Positions 23,775 through 34,821 of a stretch of DNA of 64,000 nucleotides are shown here, in pieces. The notes beneath the pieces are model-generated. The model was given only the letters and a program-made list of their open reading frames with translations. It did no database searches and was not told where the DNA came from. Source of the stretch: Gigaspora rosea (lineage: Eukaryota > Glomeromycota > Glomeromycetes > Diversisporales > Gigasporaceae); the NCBI GenBank assembly GCA_003550325.1, contig QKWP01000695.1, positions 157,048-221,047 of the forward strand, given 5' to 3'. The position numbers and the translations under genes were made by a program. How positions within the stretch are numbered: the first letter of the stretch is position 1; each line of letters starts with the position of its first letter.

Positions 23775-26229
23775 ATGGTTCACGAGTTTACTTTCACTTT
23801 ATTATACGATGGTCTTATACAATTTGGATCACAATTATTATTTTTTGCTTTTGGCTGGATATTTTTAGTAAAGAAACTATTCAAGGATTATGAGTCCTCT
23901 ACTGATCGTCGCGATGCCCAAGTCGTCCAGGCAATATTTTCACTTACGTTTAGTACTAGTTGCGCTCTATTTGAATTGATAATATTTGAAATCGTTGAAA
24001 TAATGCATAAAGAGTAATTTAAAAACTATATATTCTATTTATCATTTAAATTCGTATAAAATAAAGAATTAATTAAATTATTTTTTTTTTCAAAAAAAAA
24101 ATAATAATAATAATAAAATAAATATTTGCATAGTTCAAGATGGTTTTGCTGGAAAGTGACTCTATATATATTACTCTTCCTTGTGATTATACTTATGCCA
24201 TTTTATCAATTATATCTTATAATAACAAAAATACAAGAAAGTTAGTTATTCTAAAGTTTGTCAAAAAAATGATTTCAATAATAAGGCTTATTATGATATT
24301 CATCAAATTCATCAATTGAAGGTTTGAGATTACGATATTCTATTGTAATTGTAATATTATGCTGGGCGACTTATTTCTATATTTTCTGGAGAGTTGGTGA
24401 CTTTTTTCCTATCGAAAAAACTGCTAGCGCAGCTGATAAAAGTATGCTAAATTTTTTTCATCAATAGAAATTGTTATGAAAAAAAAAATATATATATATA
24501 TATACTAATTTAAATTCTCCTTTTTTTTTTAGATGATCATTTGTCAAGTTTTACCGATTCTACAAAAATTCCTCAAGGTGATGTTTTTATACAATTCGGT
24601 ATGAGTCGTGTAGGTGTAATAGGTGTAACTATTATGGCTATATTATCGGGATTCGGTGCAGTGAATAGTCCATATGCCACACTATTTTTCTTTTTAAGGT
24701 GTGTTTCAATTTGATGCTCCAGAACGTGTGTTCTTGAGGTAATGAAAATTTATTTTAAAAATTCATTTCAATTTTTTTATTAACCATTATAAAGTCGTAT
24801 AATGTAGGCAAGTCACTGACGCTGATATACAAGCTGCAGAAAAAAAATATCTTCAAACATTGGATATAATTATAAGTAAAAAAAGGCGCATTTTGATTTC
24901 TCAAGCACGTCAAAGAAGTGCTGTAGAGGTAATATTTATAAACTTGATCGTGAACTCATTAACAAATTAAATTACTAACTTTTTATTTAAGCAGCAAGGT
25001 TCTCGAGTTGGTGGATTTATGCGAAAAATGATTAATACAATGACCAACCACATGGGAATAGGTGGCGAAAGTACGTATTATATTTTATTAACATTTATAG
25101 ATGGTTTATTTTTTAATAATGATATTTTTGCGATAAAAAGATATTGGAATGCTGCGTCAAGAAGTCGCTGGATTAGAAAATCTTAGTCGCCAATTATACA
25201 TGGATATTGATGATTTATACCAAGAGCGGGTATATTAATTATTTCGTTATCTGCTTTTTATTATATTTTGTTCATTAACCTTGGAAATAAACCTTAGGAT
25301 CGTCTTCAATATTCAAAAACATGGCAAGGAAAATACTTTAATTTTATGGGTTATATTTTTTCTATTTATTGTATATATAAAATAATTATGGTAATGTAAA
25401 AAAAAAAAACACATCATTTATTAATTCGTTATATGGCACTATAACTATACAATTTCTGATGAGACTTATTTAAAATTTTTTTTTTTTTCACATTATACAA
25501 GGCAACCGTTAACATCATTTTTTTCCGGATAGGAAAAACCGACCCGATAACTTATGGCTTGGCACTAGCGATCAAATATATAAAAATTGATTTAAATGTC
25601 GATTTTTGGTCCCAACAATTGAGTTTCTTTTTTGTTGGACTTATGATCATTTTTTCTATTCGTGGATTACTTATACAATTGCTCAAAGTTTGTTTAATTT
25701 AATTTTCAAAATTATTTAATTATTTAACATAATTATTTCTTATTCAATTTTATTTTTATCTTTATTTTTATAGTTTTTTCGGGCTGTTTCAAACTCGGTA
25801 TCACGAAATGATATCGTCCTGTTATTGGCACAAATAATGGGAATGTACTTTCTAAGTGCATTCTTGATGATGAGAATGTCACTACCCGTGATATATAGAA
25901 ATACAATATCTAGTCTTTTAGGGTCAATAGAATTCAATTTCTATCATAGATGGTTTGATGTAATATTTCTTGTGAGTGGATTGGCAAGTGTAGTTTTATT
26001 ATACTTTGTCCATCAGGCTAATAATAGTAATGTTATGCTTTCCTCTGCTTCGTTGAGTTCTATATCAACTGGGTCAAGTGGAGGTTCATCTACTACTCCG
26101 ACTAGCGATTATTCTCCTAATTACTCACCTCCTGGTGCGGGAAATTCTTTTAACAATAGGGCAGGTGATTGGGAACATGCAAGTGGTGCTAGTAGATGGG
26201 TTAATACAGGATTACATCACCGTGACTAG
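23775..26229 (+). CDS. GPHR: Golgi pH regulator (GPHR/GPR89 family), 10 exons
   Basis: A multi-pass anion channel-like protein of the Golgi that keeps Golgi pH. Exons by eye: 23775-24013, 24134-24240, 24322-24441, 24533-24698, 24808-24928, 24995-25070, 25141-25229, 25298 to about 25396, 25502-25687 and 25774-26229, about 552 aa. Family blocks in order: [116 protein letters not shown] and [21 protein letters not shown] Ser/Thr-rich tail (about 60 residues) follows the last membrane helix. At the end of exon 8 the obvious family-like frame needs one A fewer; a donor at 25397 restores the frame with two extra residues. Start chosen by similarity to the family N-terminus. Confidence 0.93.
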
Positions 26230-26547
26230 TACTTTTTGTCTTTATAATATTAATAATTTGTAATTTCACTATTAATTCGTTGAAATAAAATAAAGCATTT
26301 TGGAAATTTCTTGACGAAATAGAATAAATCGAATGCCAATTTCTAGTTAACCAAAAAATTTTCGGATATATACACGCATATTTTTTTTTTTTTTTAGTAG
26401 GCATCAATAATTTGGTTGGCGATATTTAATTAAAACAAAACAATCAATATGCACCGGTTACACTCAATGTTAATATAAGAATGAACATTTTATATTAACA
26501 TGTTTTTTAAATCAATTAGAATTTTTGAGCTATGTTTCAGCTTATTA

Positions 26548-27649
26548 TTACTTTTGTGGCGGTGGTTGTTGCTGCTCTTCTTCGACGTCCAAACCAAGCA
26601 ATTCGTTCCTCTTTTGAGCTTGGCGATTAGCACGGCGCTCACGAGCAGCCTTAGCCTTTTGACGATGTGCTTCGGCCTGATCACTAAAAATGTATATATA
26701 TATATATATATATTAGTATATAAAATTATCATTTGTTGATAGGGAAATGAAATCATCAAAGTAATATGTAACGTATACGTACGCAAGGTGCTTAATACGA
26801 ACTCTCTCGGCTTTCGCCTTATGGATGTATTCCATCAAAACACGCTTGTTTTTGAAAACGTTACCTTTAGCTTTCATATACAATTGATGGTATCTTCATA
26901 AAATATAATGATAACGATCAGAAAAATATCTCGTTTAATATTGATTAAAAATATAATAAATACATACAAATGCTTTTCGATTTTACCCGATTCACGATAC
27001 TTTCTTAATAATCTTCTTAATACACGTTGCCTTCTCATCCATAATACACTAGTAGGCATACGAGCATTAGCAGTACCTTTTCTTTTACCAGGACCAGTAT
27101 GTCGACCTTTACGTTTGGCTTCCAATTTTTCTCTAACACGAAAACGGGAATGAATAATTTGTGGTTTCTTGATGATTAAACCATCTTTTATAAGTTTTCG
27201 AACATTTTGACCTGTATTATTCATTGAGTAGAGATAATGTGAATTATTGAGCATGTAAACATTCAATTCTTTAATTATTTATTGTTTGATACAACGGAAT
27301 AATATAATATCATTAACAGATCGATCAATTCTTTTTTTTTTCAACATTCATTATCAAAATAACTTAGACGAACATAGCTTGCATTCGTAATTCTTATCCA
27401 ATAAAAACATTTTGCCTTAAAAGTGTTATTAAAATAATCACTTACGAGAATTAGCATTAGAGATTTCAGTTACTTCGTTTGGATCGAGCCAAACTTTCCT
27501 TTTACCACAGCCAAGTACACTAGCTGCCAACCTTTTCTGACTACTCAAGTTCACCCTTTATATAAAATGGTCGAGTACCAGTACATAAAATAAGAATAGA
27601 ATAATTAAATTCTTGCATTAATTACGATTATTACCAACGAGTCTTACAT
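26548..27649 (-). CDS. RPL19: 60S ribosomal protein L19 (eL19), 5 exons
   Basis: A large-subunit ribosomal protein that bridges the two subunits. Exons (minus): 27649-27648, 27555-27446, 27211-26968, 26893-26783 and 26683-26548, giving 200 aa, close to the usual 190-210. The product starts [19 protein letters not shown] and contains [41 protein letters not shown] and [17 protein letters not shown], all hallmark eL19 blocks. The C-terminus is Lys/Arg-rich then Glu/Gln/Pro-rich. The initiator codon itself is split: AT in the first exon, G at the start of exon 2, with a GTAAG donor between. It is divergent to ATG5, with 238 bp between starts. Confidence 0.95.
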
Positions 27650-27887
27650 TGTGGTAGAGCAATTGTCAGATTATTTTTAGTGGAAGGAAAATTATAATCA
27701 AATTTTTCATGTTTTTATTCACTTTACTTGAATCGGATATGATTGGTCGGAAAATATATCCTGCGCCAAGATTAATTGTTAAACTTTTCTCATGATCACA
27801 TACATACAGCATCTTATATTTCTGCATTAGGGGTTTATTCATTCAATTTTTATACACATTAGTCACATTAGTCGAAAAACTTTATCA
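27650..27887. promoter_or_regulatory. shared intergenic promoter region, RPL19/ATG5
   Basis: 238 bp separate the two start codons, which point away from each other. It holds an inverted CCAAT box (GATTGGTCGG near 27740) but no clear TATA box near either start. A common bidirectional promoter is inferred. Confidence 0.55.
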
Positions 27888-29239
27888 ATGACAGCACCTC
27901 AAAATCCCATTACAAGAGCGATTTGGGATGGAACATTACCCATCAAGTTTTCTCTTGACAGCACAGAAGCAGCTGCTTTGGGTGCCAAAGCTATAGTAGA
28001 ACCTTATTTTGTGAGCTGAAATTTCAAGTATATATATTAGTACATTATTATGATTTGATCGATTTTTAACAAATCATACCGACGAACTTTTATGACAGAT
28101 AGAGGCACCACGATGCTCATATTTTCCTTTATGGACGAGTCAAATAAGAAAATACTTTGTGGACATGGCACTTAATTTCATTGGAGACGATGCTGAAATA
28201 TGGTATGACGTTGACGGAACTCCACTGAAATGGTAAGATATATATAAATTTTTAATGATTTTTTCATATATTGTTATAGAGAGGGGCCTATGAATTTCAA
28301 TTTTAATTAATGTGATGGGATTAAAGGCACTATCCTATAGGCCTGTTGTATGATTTGCATACTGGGTATCGGCCAGATTCTAATAGCCCGCCACCTTTAC
28401 CTTGGCCCGTAACAGTTCATTTCAAAAATTTTCCTGCAGATAAATTGATAAAAGCTCAAGCTATTGATGCAACACAAGACTTTTTCATGTCAATGATCAA
28501 AGAAGTAGGTTTTAGCGAATTTCGAATCATATCATTTATTTTGTTTTCATATTAAAATAAGTGTGCTAATTTTGGTTTTTTTTTTCTTGTCTGTTTATAA
28601 GGCCGATTTTCTAAGAAATGGAAGCACAAAGAAGGTGATGAATTTATCAAAAAATGACCAAACACAGCTTTGGGATGGGTTGTGGTCTAGTATCCTAACG
28701 ACAATTTTTTGTCAATGTTTATACAAGAATATTTTTAACTATCTGAAATTAATTTGAATCTTAAAATATCCTAAAATCATTATGCCTTAACTCCCATTAT
28801 TCTTTCGTTAAAAATACCGCACAGAGAATTACGATAGATTCTGGAGTGTGAATTACCGCCTTGTTATTAACGATGGACAAATGCCAAAACATGTTCCAAT
28901 GCGAATATATCTACCTGATAATTGTCCCGTTATACAAGAACCAATCTCTCCTGTTGATGAGAATGGTAAATTAATTATTTATAATTTAAAATTTAAACGT
29001 ATTTATTCAATTATTATTATAAACTTTGAATAGGAAATCAACTTACATTGGGAGATGTATTACATCAAGTCCTTCCGGAACTATTCCCCTCTCCTTTACC
29101 TAGTGAGAACGCATCTGCTTTTCCAGTTCCAGTAATTCATGGGATTATTCCACAATTAGAGATACCCATAGTATGGGCATCGCAAAACCTTTGTTATCCT
29201 GACAATTTCTTACATATTGTTGTTCTCTTAGGAATATAA
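27888..29239 (+). CDS. ATG5: autophagy protein ATG5, 6 exons
   Basis: The acceptor of ATG12 in the ATG12-ATG5-ATG16 complex that lipidates ATG8 on the growing autophagosome. Exons: 27888-28010, 28099-28232, 28327-28504, 28602-28689, 28825-28965 and 29034-29239; 289 aa, similar to yeast ATG5. Family blocks: RAIWDGTLPIKFSL at the N-terminus, RCSYFPLW, WHYPIGLLYDL, LPWPVTVHFKNFP, SMIKEADFLRNG, LWDGLWSKNYDRFW, the HGI block, and SYPDNFLHI-like CYPDNFLHIVV at the end. Lys144 in SMIKEAD matches the conserved ATG12-accepting lysine. The two ubiquitin-like folds with a helical middle are expected from the family. It is divergently paired with RPL19. Confidence 0.95.
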
Positions 29240-29764
29240 TATTAGCATCGTTTCATTTTTAATTTTTCTTATTAATATAGTTATATTTAATACATGGGCT
29301 AGTGTGAAGTAGATTTTGATTCTGGAAAGTATTGAATGAATGACAAGTTGGTAATATTCGTGATTTGTTATACTTTTTCGTGTCTGATCTCTTTCGCTAT
29401 TCTCGATCGGATAGATTTAGTTTAAACTTAGACTTTTCTAGGTTTTTTTGATAAACTTCATAGGTTATTTTTATTTGATACGATGTAGAATAATTTGATA
29501 ATATGAAAATTAATTAACTTTGTGCGCATGTTGTGAAAAGTATTTGCTATACTATAATTTTAATATATAGTATTTATTAAACAACAGAAAATTATTCTTA
29601 TTACTACAAAATTTAATTGGATTTTTGAATAATTTTTGGACTCATTCAAATTAGTTTTGGTCTGTTCAATATTTATGTCATGCAACGAATAATATGAATT
29701 ATCAATATAATATTAGATACACGTGGTATTTAATTATTATTTGACATTTCTGCATTTGATGCTT
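29240..29764. other. ATG5 3' flank
   Basis: AT-rich DNA with no gene or element recognised. Block A of the right duplication arm begins at about 29765. Confidence 0.4.
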
Positions 29765-29979
29765 GCAAACTTTTTATAATGCTTAAGCTTGAAATAAGCC
29801 TGCTCTATGGTAAAATTGGCTCAGGAACATTTTTAATAACTTAATGAGTACTTGCAGTTTCATTTAGCAAGACTTTGCGTAATTTTTTGGCCTAATTCTT
29901 TTTTGCCGCACATTTTTTTTGGCACTTAGGATAAATAATAAATAATACAAGTCTGCATTATTTTCCTTTTCGGGAGAAT

Positions 29980-30270
29980 GGCTAAAGCCATGTACCCACG
30001 TGATTTTTTGAAATTTTAGTTAAAATTAGTGTTAGAACCTATTTAGCATTAGGGTCAAGTTAAGGATAAAACAGGGATATAGGTAGAATTGCCTTCCCGA
30101 CATTTTTTATTAATGGCCCAAGATAGGTTAAGACTGCCGTTTTTATGTTCTTGCGTTTTTTTTTTTTGATTTTTGACTTCTTAGGGCTGATCCGCGTAAA
30201 CAAAATTTCGCGACTCCGGTTGGTTGATTTACACGAAATGGCACGTGGGTGCATGGCTTTTGGGTGAATC
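29980..30270. mobile_element. MITE with GCCATGTACCCACGTG termini (right copy)
   Basis: GCTAAAGCCATGTACCCACG at the left pairs with the complement of CACGTGGGTGCATGGCTTT at the right. It corresponds to 21695-21985 in the left arm and has the same internal ACCAACCGGAGTCGCG text. Confidence 0.65.
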
Positions 30271-32967
30271 ACGTGCGTGTTTTTATGTGGATACGCGACA
30301 GGCGCACTGTTCACATTATGATATATAAACTCCTTCTATTTGCTTTTTGCTCACACAAATTTTTTCATCAATCCTCTATTCACACCTATTTAATTCTGTA
30401 ATTACTTCATCAATCCTTACCCATTAATTACATATACTTTTTTATACACACTTATTAAAAAACATTAACGTAGGTATATTTTATAGTGATGGTTAAATTG
30501 CTTTTGTAACCGCCAAGGACCACTCGGCTTTCAATCCTAGGACATAATGGTTAGGCAGATGATGCACCTTTGTATAAAGGCCTACTAATTCTAGAGAATG
30601 AATTAGTTATCTTAGTCTACGTTATGATTTGACATGGTTGATTCGAGAAAATCAGAATGGTTTGAGAACGTCAATACTATGTCAATCCTAGAAAGGTCTG
30701 CCGATTCAAGAGAATGAATTGGTTATTTTTTGTTTGCTTTTGTGGTCTTACAGATTGGTTATTTACAAAAGCAATTTAATGATTAATGAAATATAACTAC
30801 TTAATACATTATTAATTAAATTTTTTTTTTTTTTTGCAATCGCATAGGATATAAAAGATGAAGCCTAAGGACGTAGTTTTTTTTACCGAAAATCAACTTC
30901 GTCCTCGTCATGTGTCATGGTCCTCATTCTGGGTTTAATTTTAAATAATAGCTGACAGGTACCAACATATTTTTTTGTTATGCATTTCTGATAATTTTTA
31001 TACAAACTTTTTCTTTAATAATTGTTTCTTTTACTAGAACGTTGTCATTAATGTCGTTGTATTTTGGTGATATTGAAGTCACATCAAGCAATCAAGCAAC
31101 GAAATTAAACGCCGTAACAAAGAAGGCCCTTACCCCGGATCGACGAATCGACAACCAAGTTTTTATTACATTTATTAAGATTTGGCAGTTTTGTTAGGTT
31201 TTGGTGGAGGATTTTTTTTTTTTTGGTAGCTTTCTTTGATGTATATACTTCTTTCAAGTTTTAGTTTGTTTTTTTATAGTACTGTATTATTTTGTTGGGC
31301 TCAGTAGCTTTTTGGTGTTTTTTTTATTCGCTAGGATTTGTAATACATGTCTAAAATTTTAATTATCACTTAATTAATACAGTAAAGTTTTTGTCAACTT
31401 ATATTGCGTAAAAAAACATATGTGAATAGGTTTTATGAGGTCATAGGAATGTAAAAAAAAATAAATCTGTTGAACTCAAAATTTTGGGGCTTCTTACAAA
31501 GTCATATGATTTGTGGAATTTAAGTGAAAATTATTGAATCCAAACGAATACATGATGGTTTTCAATAATGTTGTTAGCCAAAATTGTTTTATACTTGTAG
31601 AAATATTTCGACGTTTGATATTTAGGCTGCCGAAATGTCTAAATATTATCGAAATCCTAAATTATGTTGAAATGTCTAAATAATGTTGAAATGTCTAAAT
31701 AATGTCGAAATGTCTAAATTAAGAAATATATATGAAAAAACATATAGTAATAGGTTCGCTATCTAAACAAGCTCTAGTGTTCATACTTTAACACTAATAC
31801 CTCTAGTCTAGGACTAAATATTTGACCCTATACCAATCAACTCACGCATAAACTACTGACCTCTCTGTTCTAAAATTTTCCAAACCCCAAAGTCCTAAAC
31901 TATATGAAAACACAAGCATAAGCAAGATGTCTAACATACGCCTATATAGCTAAAGAGTATCGGGGCGTCATCCTGCATCATCTGTTTCAGGTCCCTGCAC
32001 TGCCATTGCAGCTGCGGAACTGTATGTAAATATCACGAATAGTGATGCCACCGAAATTAATTTTTGAAAAAGGCCTATTTCATCTTCATTAAAGAAAATT
32101 AAAATTTTTTATAAGAAAGAGCAAATAAAATTTATATAGATATGTTCCTTATAATTTCGTCTATTATCAAATAATTTCGTCTTTCAAGTAAAATAGATCA
32201 AAAACAATTTCGTCTTCAAATTTTAATTTCGGGTTTTAGAACCCGAAATACTTTCGTCCTCATGTATAATCACGAAGTAGGGATGCGAATCGATTCTAAA
32301 AATCAAAATCGATGATCGAAACCTCAAAATCATTTTAGAATCGATGATCGAATTCTAAATCTTTATAGTTATTTCTTGTATTGAGTGGCCTGATTAGATT
32401 CTATTTTTATTATTTAATACTGTAAATTATTAGGTTTTACAAATAATATGAAGCAATGTACAAAGTTTTCTGGTTGTTTTAAAGCTATACCAGAGCTTAT
32501 TGCACTTTGAAAAAATGTGTGACCTTTGCAGATTATGGTGTCATTTAAAATCACGAGAAATTAGCCGATTTTTCAATTTTAAAGATTTCGGATAAAACAT
32601 AGACGTTTTTGATGAAAATGATGATCAATAGGGAATTAAAATTTTACTGTGTAAATCACAGGGTCACACTTTTTTGCAAAACGCTATAATTAAATAGAAT
32701 CTTCATATTTACAACTTTAAAACAAATTATATAAATAATAATACATATTATTAATAACAAACATAGACATTATAAAATGGCTACCGGTAAGTATAAACTA
32801 TCAGTTTAAAGTTTAAATTAAATAATGCGCATTAACAACAAATACAGCCATTAGAAATGGCTAAGTACAAAATATGGGCTTAATATTTTCAATAACATGT
32901 GATTTAATAATAATCACCATATTTAAAAGCATAGAACATTTATTAAAATTTTAGACTTCTAAATAGA

Positions 32968-33287
32968 TACCGTATATTCCCGAAAATAAGTTACCTATTT
33001 TTGCACGATTTTGGGGTCAAAAAATCGGGGGTAGCTTATTTTTAGCGTATAGCCATTTTTGAAAAAATTGAAAAACGTACTAATAAAATGTTGTCCAAAT
33101 GACACCAAATTTTTACTGTAGGTGTATTTTGATGCGCCGAACAACTTTACTTAATCGAACTTTTGAAGTTTACTTAGTAAAAAAAAAGTTTTATATGTAG
33201 CAACTGCCAACGCGGTTTTTTTGATTTTTGAAAAAAATCAGGGGGTAGCTTATTTTCGGAGTAGCTTATTTTCGGGAATCTACAGTA
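32968..33287. mobile_element. Tc1/mariner-type MITE, about 320 bp, nested
   Basis: The ends TACCGTATATTCCCGAAAAT and the complement TACTGTAGATTCCCGAAAAT are inverted and flanked by TA. The subterminal word GGGGGTAGCTTATTTT is repeated at both ends. Confidence 0.75.
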
Positions 33288-33558
33288 ATATAAAACGACT
33301 ATATACTAATGCTACATACATATATACATATATAATATTTTTATTGTTTATTTTAATTTAGACATTTAGTCATATAGCATTATATTTAGTCAACTATTTA
33401 GACATTTAGTCACATAGTATTTATTTAGTCAACTATTTAGACATTTAGGCAAATTTAGACTTTTGACATTTCGAAAAAAAAATAATGCCATGTCGAAATA
33501 TATTTAGACACTAATTGCCTAAATAGTTGACTAAATTAAGTATTTCGACTAACAACTA

Positions 33559-33804
33559 TACATGCTGGCAAAACCCGGACAAATTCCAAATAATAAAAAA
33601 ACAATTGCTATTTATAAAAGATTAAATCAAATAAATAATCTTAATATTTTGTAAATATATTATTTATAACTATAAGAATATATATGATTTGTTTAAATAA
33701 AGATTATTAATAAAGTTTTTGAGATATTAGTTATACTAGAATTTGGGATTTGGGATGACGGACAAATCCCAAACTATAGTAAGTCGGGATTTTGCCAACA
33801 TGTA
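33559..33804. mobile_element. TA-flanked MITE, about 246 bp, nested in the MULE-like end
   Basis: TACATGCTGGCAAAACCCGG pairs with the complement TACATGTTGGCAAAATCCCG. TA duplications lie at 33557-33558 and 33805-33806. It splits the terminal repeat of the host element (ACTAACAAC on both sides). Confidence 0.75.
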
Positions 33805-34180
33805 TACTAACAACATTAGTTTTCAATATGCTCAGATTATAATTTTATTAATTCTGTAATTTGTAACATCCAATAAAAGTTTTACAAACGAAGAATTAAA
33901 CCCTTGCTTATGGTTAGAGTAAAGGTGGGTTTTGAGACTAGGGTGAGGTATAGTTTATACCAATTCATAATCGAAATTTTAAGATATCGGTTTGTTTCTA
34001 TATTACCCGCACACAAATAGTAATTGCCTTTTTAAAAAACATTTGTTAAAATTATCGTGGATGAAATGAAACAAATAGCATGATAGTAAGCCTAAATTGT
34101 AAGAATGTGAAATAGAAACAATCGTTATCTCTTACTTGTTAAATAAATTAAACGCGATGAAAAAAGAAAAAGATCGCAAT

Positions 34181-34632
34181 CTATTTTAGCTTTTTATCTT
34201 TCTTGGTCTCTCCTTTGATCAAATTAAGTTTCTTTCCACCAACAGATTCTGCTCTTGATGCTATAACTTGCTCGATATTTCTATTTATAACTGACGTTAA
34301 TTTCTGGTGTTGGGTAGTATTAATATATATATATATTAATTATTATTATCATAACTTTACAAGCATTATATAACTTTTTTCTTAAAAAAAAAAAAATCCA
34401 AACTTTTTGCATGGCTTTTTGTTTGATTACAGATTGTCTTTTTGGTGCTATTGTCTTTGCTGTATTATGAAATCAAATGAGAAATAAATAACGTCGAAAA
34501 GTACATAACTTAAAGCGTAGTTTATATAAAAAAAGACTAACCTCCTTTCTTTGGCCTGAGCTCATTAGTTTTTTTATTAGACTTTCTAGAGTTTGTATTT
34601 GATGTTTTAAACTTTCCTGGGCCTTGTACCAT
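34181..34632 (-). CDS. UPF0390 (DUF2462) small basic protein, 3 exons
   Basis: A 90-aa lysine-rich protein similar to human C19orf53 (Leydig cell tumour 10 kDa homologue). Exons (minus): 34632-34542, 34459-34404 and 34303-34181. It starts MVQGPGKFKTSNTNSRKSNK, parallel to the MAQGQRKFQ start of the human protein. The core RPKKGAKTIAPKRQ matches the family RKGGRVIAPKK block, followed by the helix KLTSVINRNIEQVIASRAES and a Lys-rich end. The family is nucleolar or ribosome-associated, but its biochemical role is not settled. It is divergent to CCT8, and its 3' part is duplicated in inverse orientation at 19168-19446. Confidence 0.85.
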
Positions 34633-34821
34633 ATTTTTTTAATCGCTATTAGCGGTTCAAAAATATTTGTGATACGAGGACGCCGAAATTTCTGCATTTT
34701 CCTGCGGCTTTGAAATTTTAAAAAAAAAAAGGATCGATCTAGACAGTGCTGTTTTCACGTGACAAAACGTAAAAAGATTTTTTTGAACGTTTGTTTCATT
34801 CACTTTAGATCAATTAGAAAA
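34633..34821. promoter_or_regulatory. shared promoter region, UPF0390/CCT8
   Basis: 189 bp lie between the two divergent start codons. It contains TTCACGTGACAAAAC near 34756, an E-box-like palindrome also seen upstream of EIF3I. Confidence 0.55.

Larger units (their letters stand above)
31568..33818. mobile_element. non-autonomous Mutator-like element, about 2.25 kb
   Basis: It is flanked by the 10-bp direct repeat GTTTTCAATA (31558-31567 and 33819-33828). The ends ATGTTGTTAG and the complement of CTAACAACAT are short TIRs, followed on both sides by subterminal repeats of AAATGTCTAAATAATG/CATTTAGTCAACTATTTAG. A 9-11 bp TSD is typical of MULEs. The left duplication arm keeps the uninterrupted target (complement of CATATTGAAAACC near 20036). 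No transposase is seen. Two MITEs sit inside it. Confidence 0.65.
29765..34510. repeat. right arm of the large inverted duplication (A'-D'-C'-B')
   Basis: This is the presumed source locus. Read on the complement the order is B-C-D-A. B' contains the 3' two exons of the functional UPF0390 gene, so this arm keeps the gene in context and the left arm is the copy. A 2.25-kb transposon (31568-33818) separates C' from B' and is absent from the left arm. Confidence 0.85.

Noticed and set aside
26500-26739. Plus-strand frame over the RPL19 3' exon
   Set aside because: It is the antisense shadow of the Lys/Arg-rich RPL19 C-terminus.
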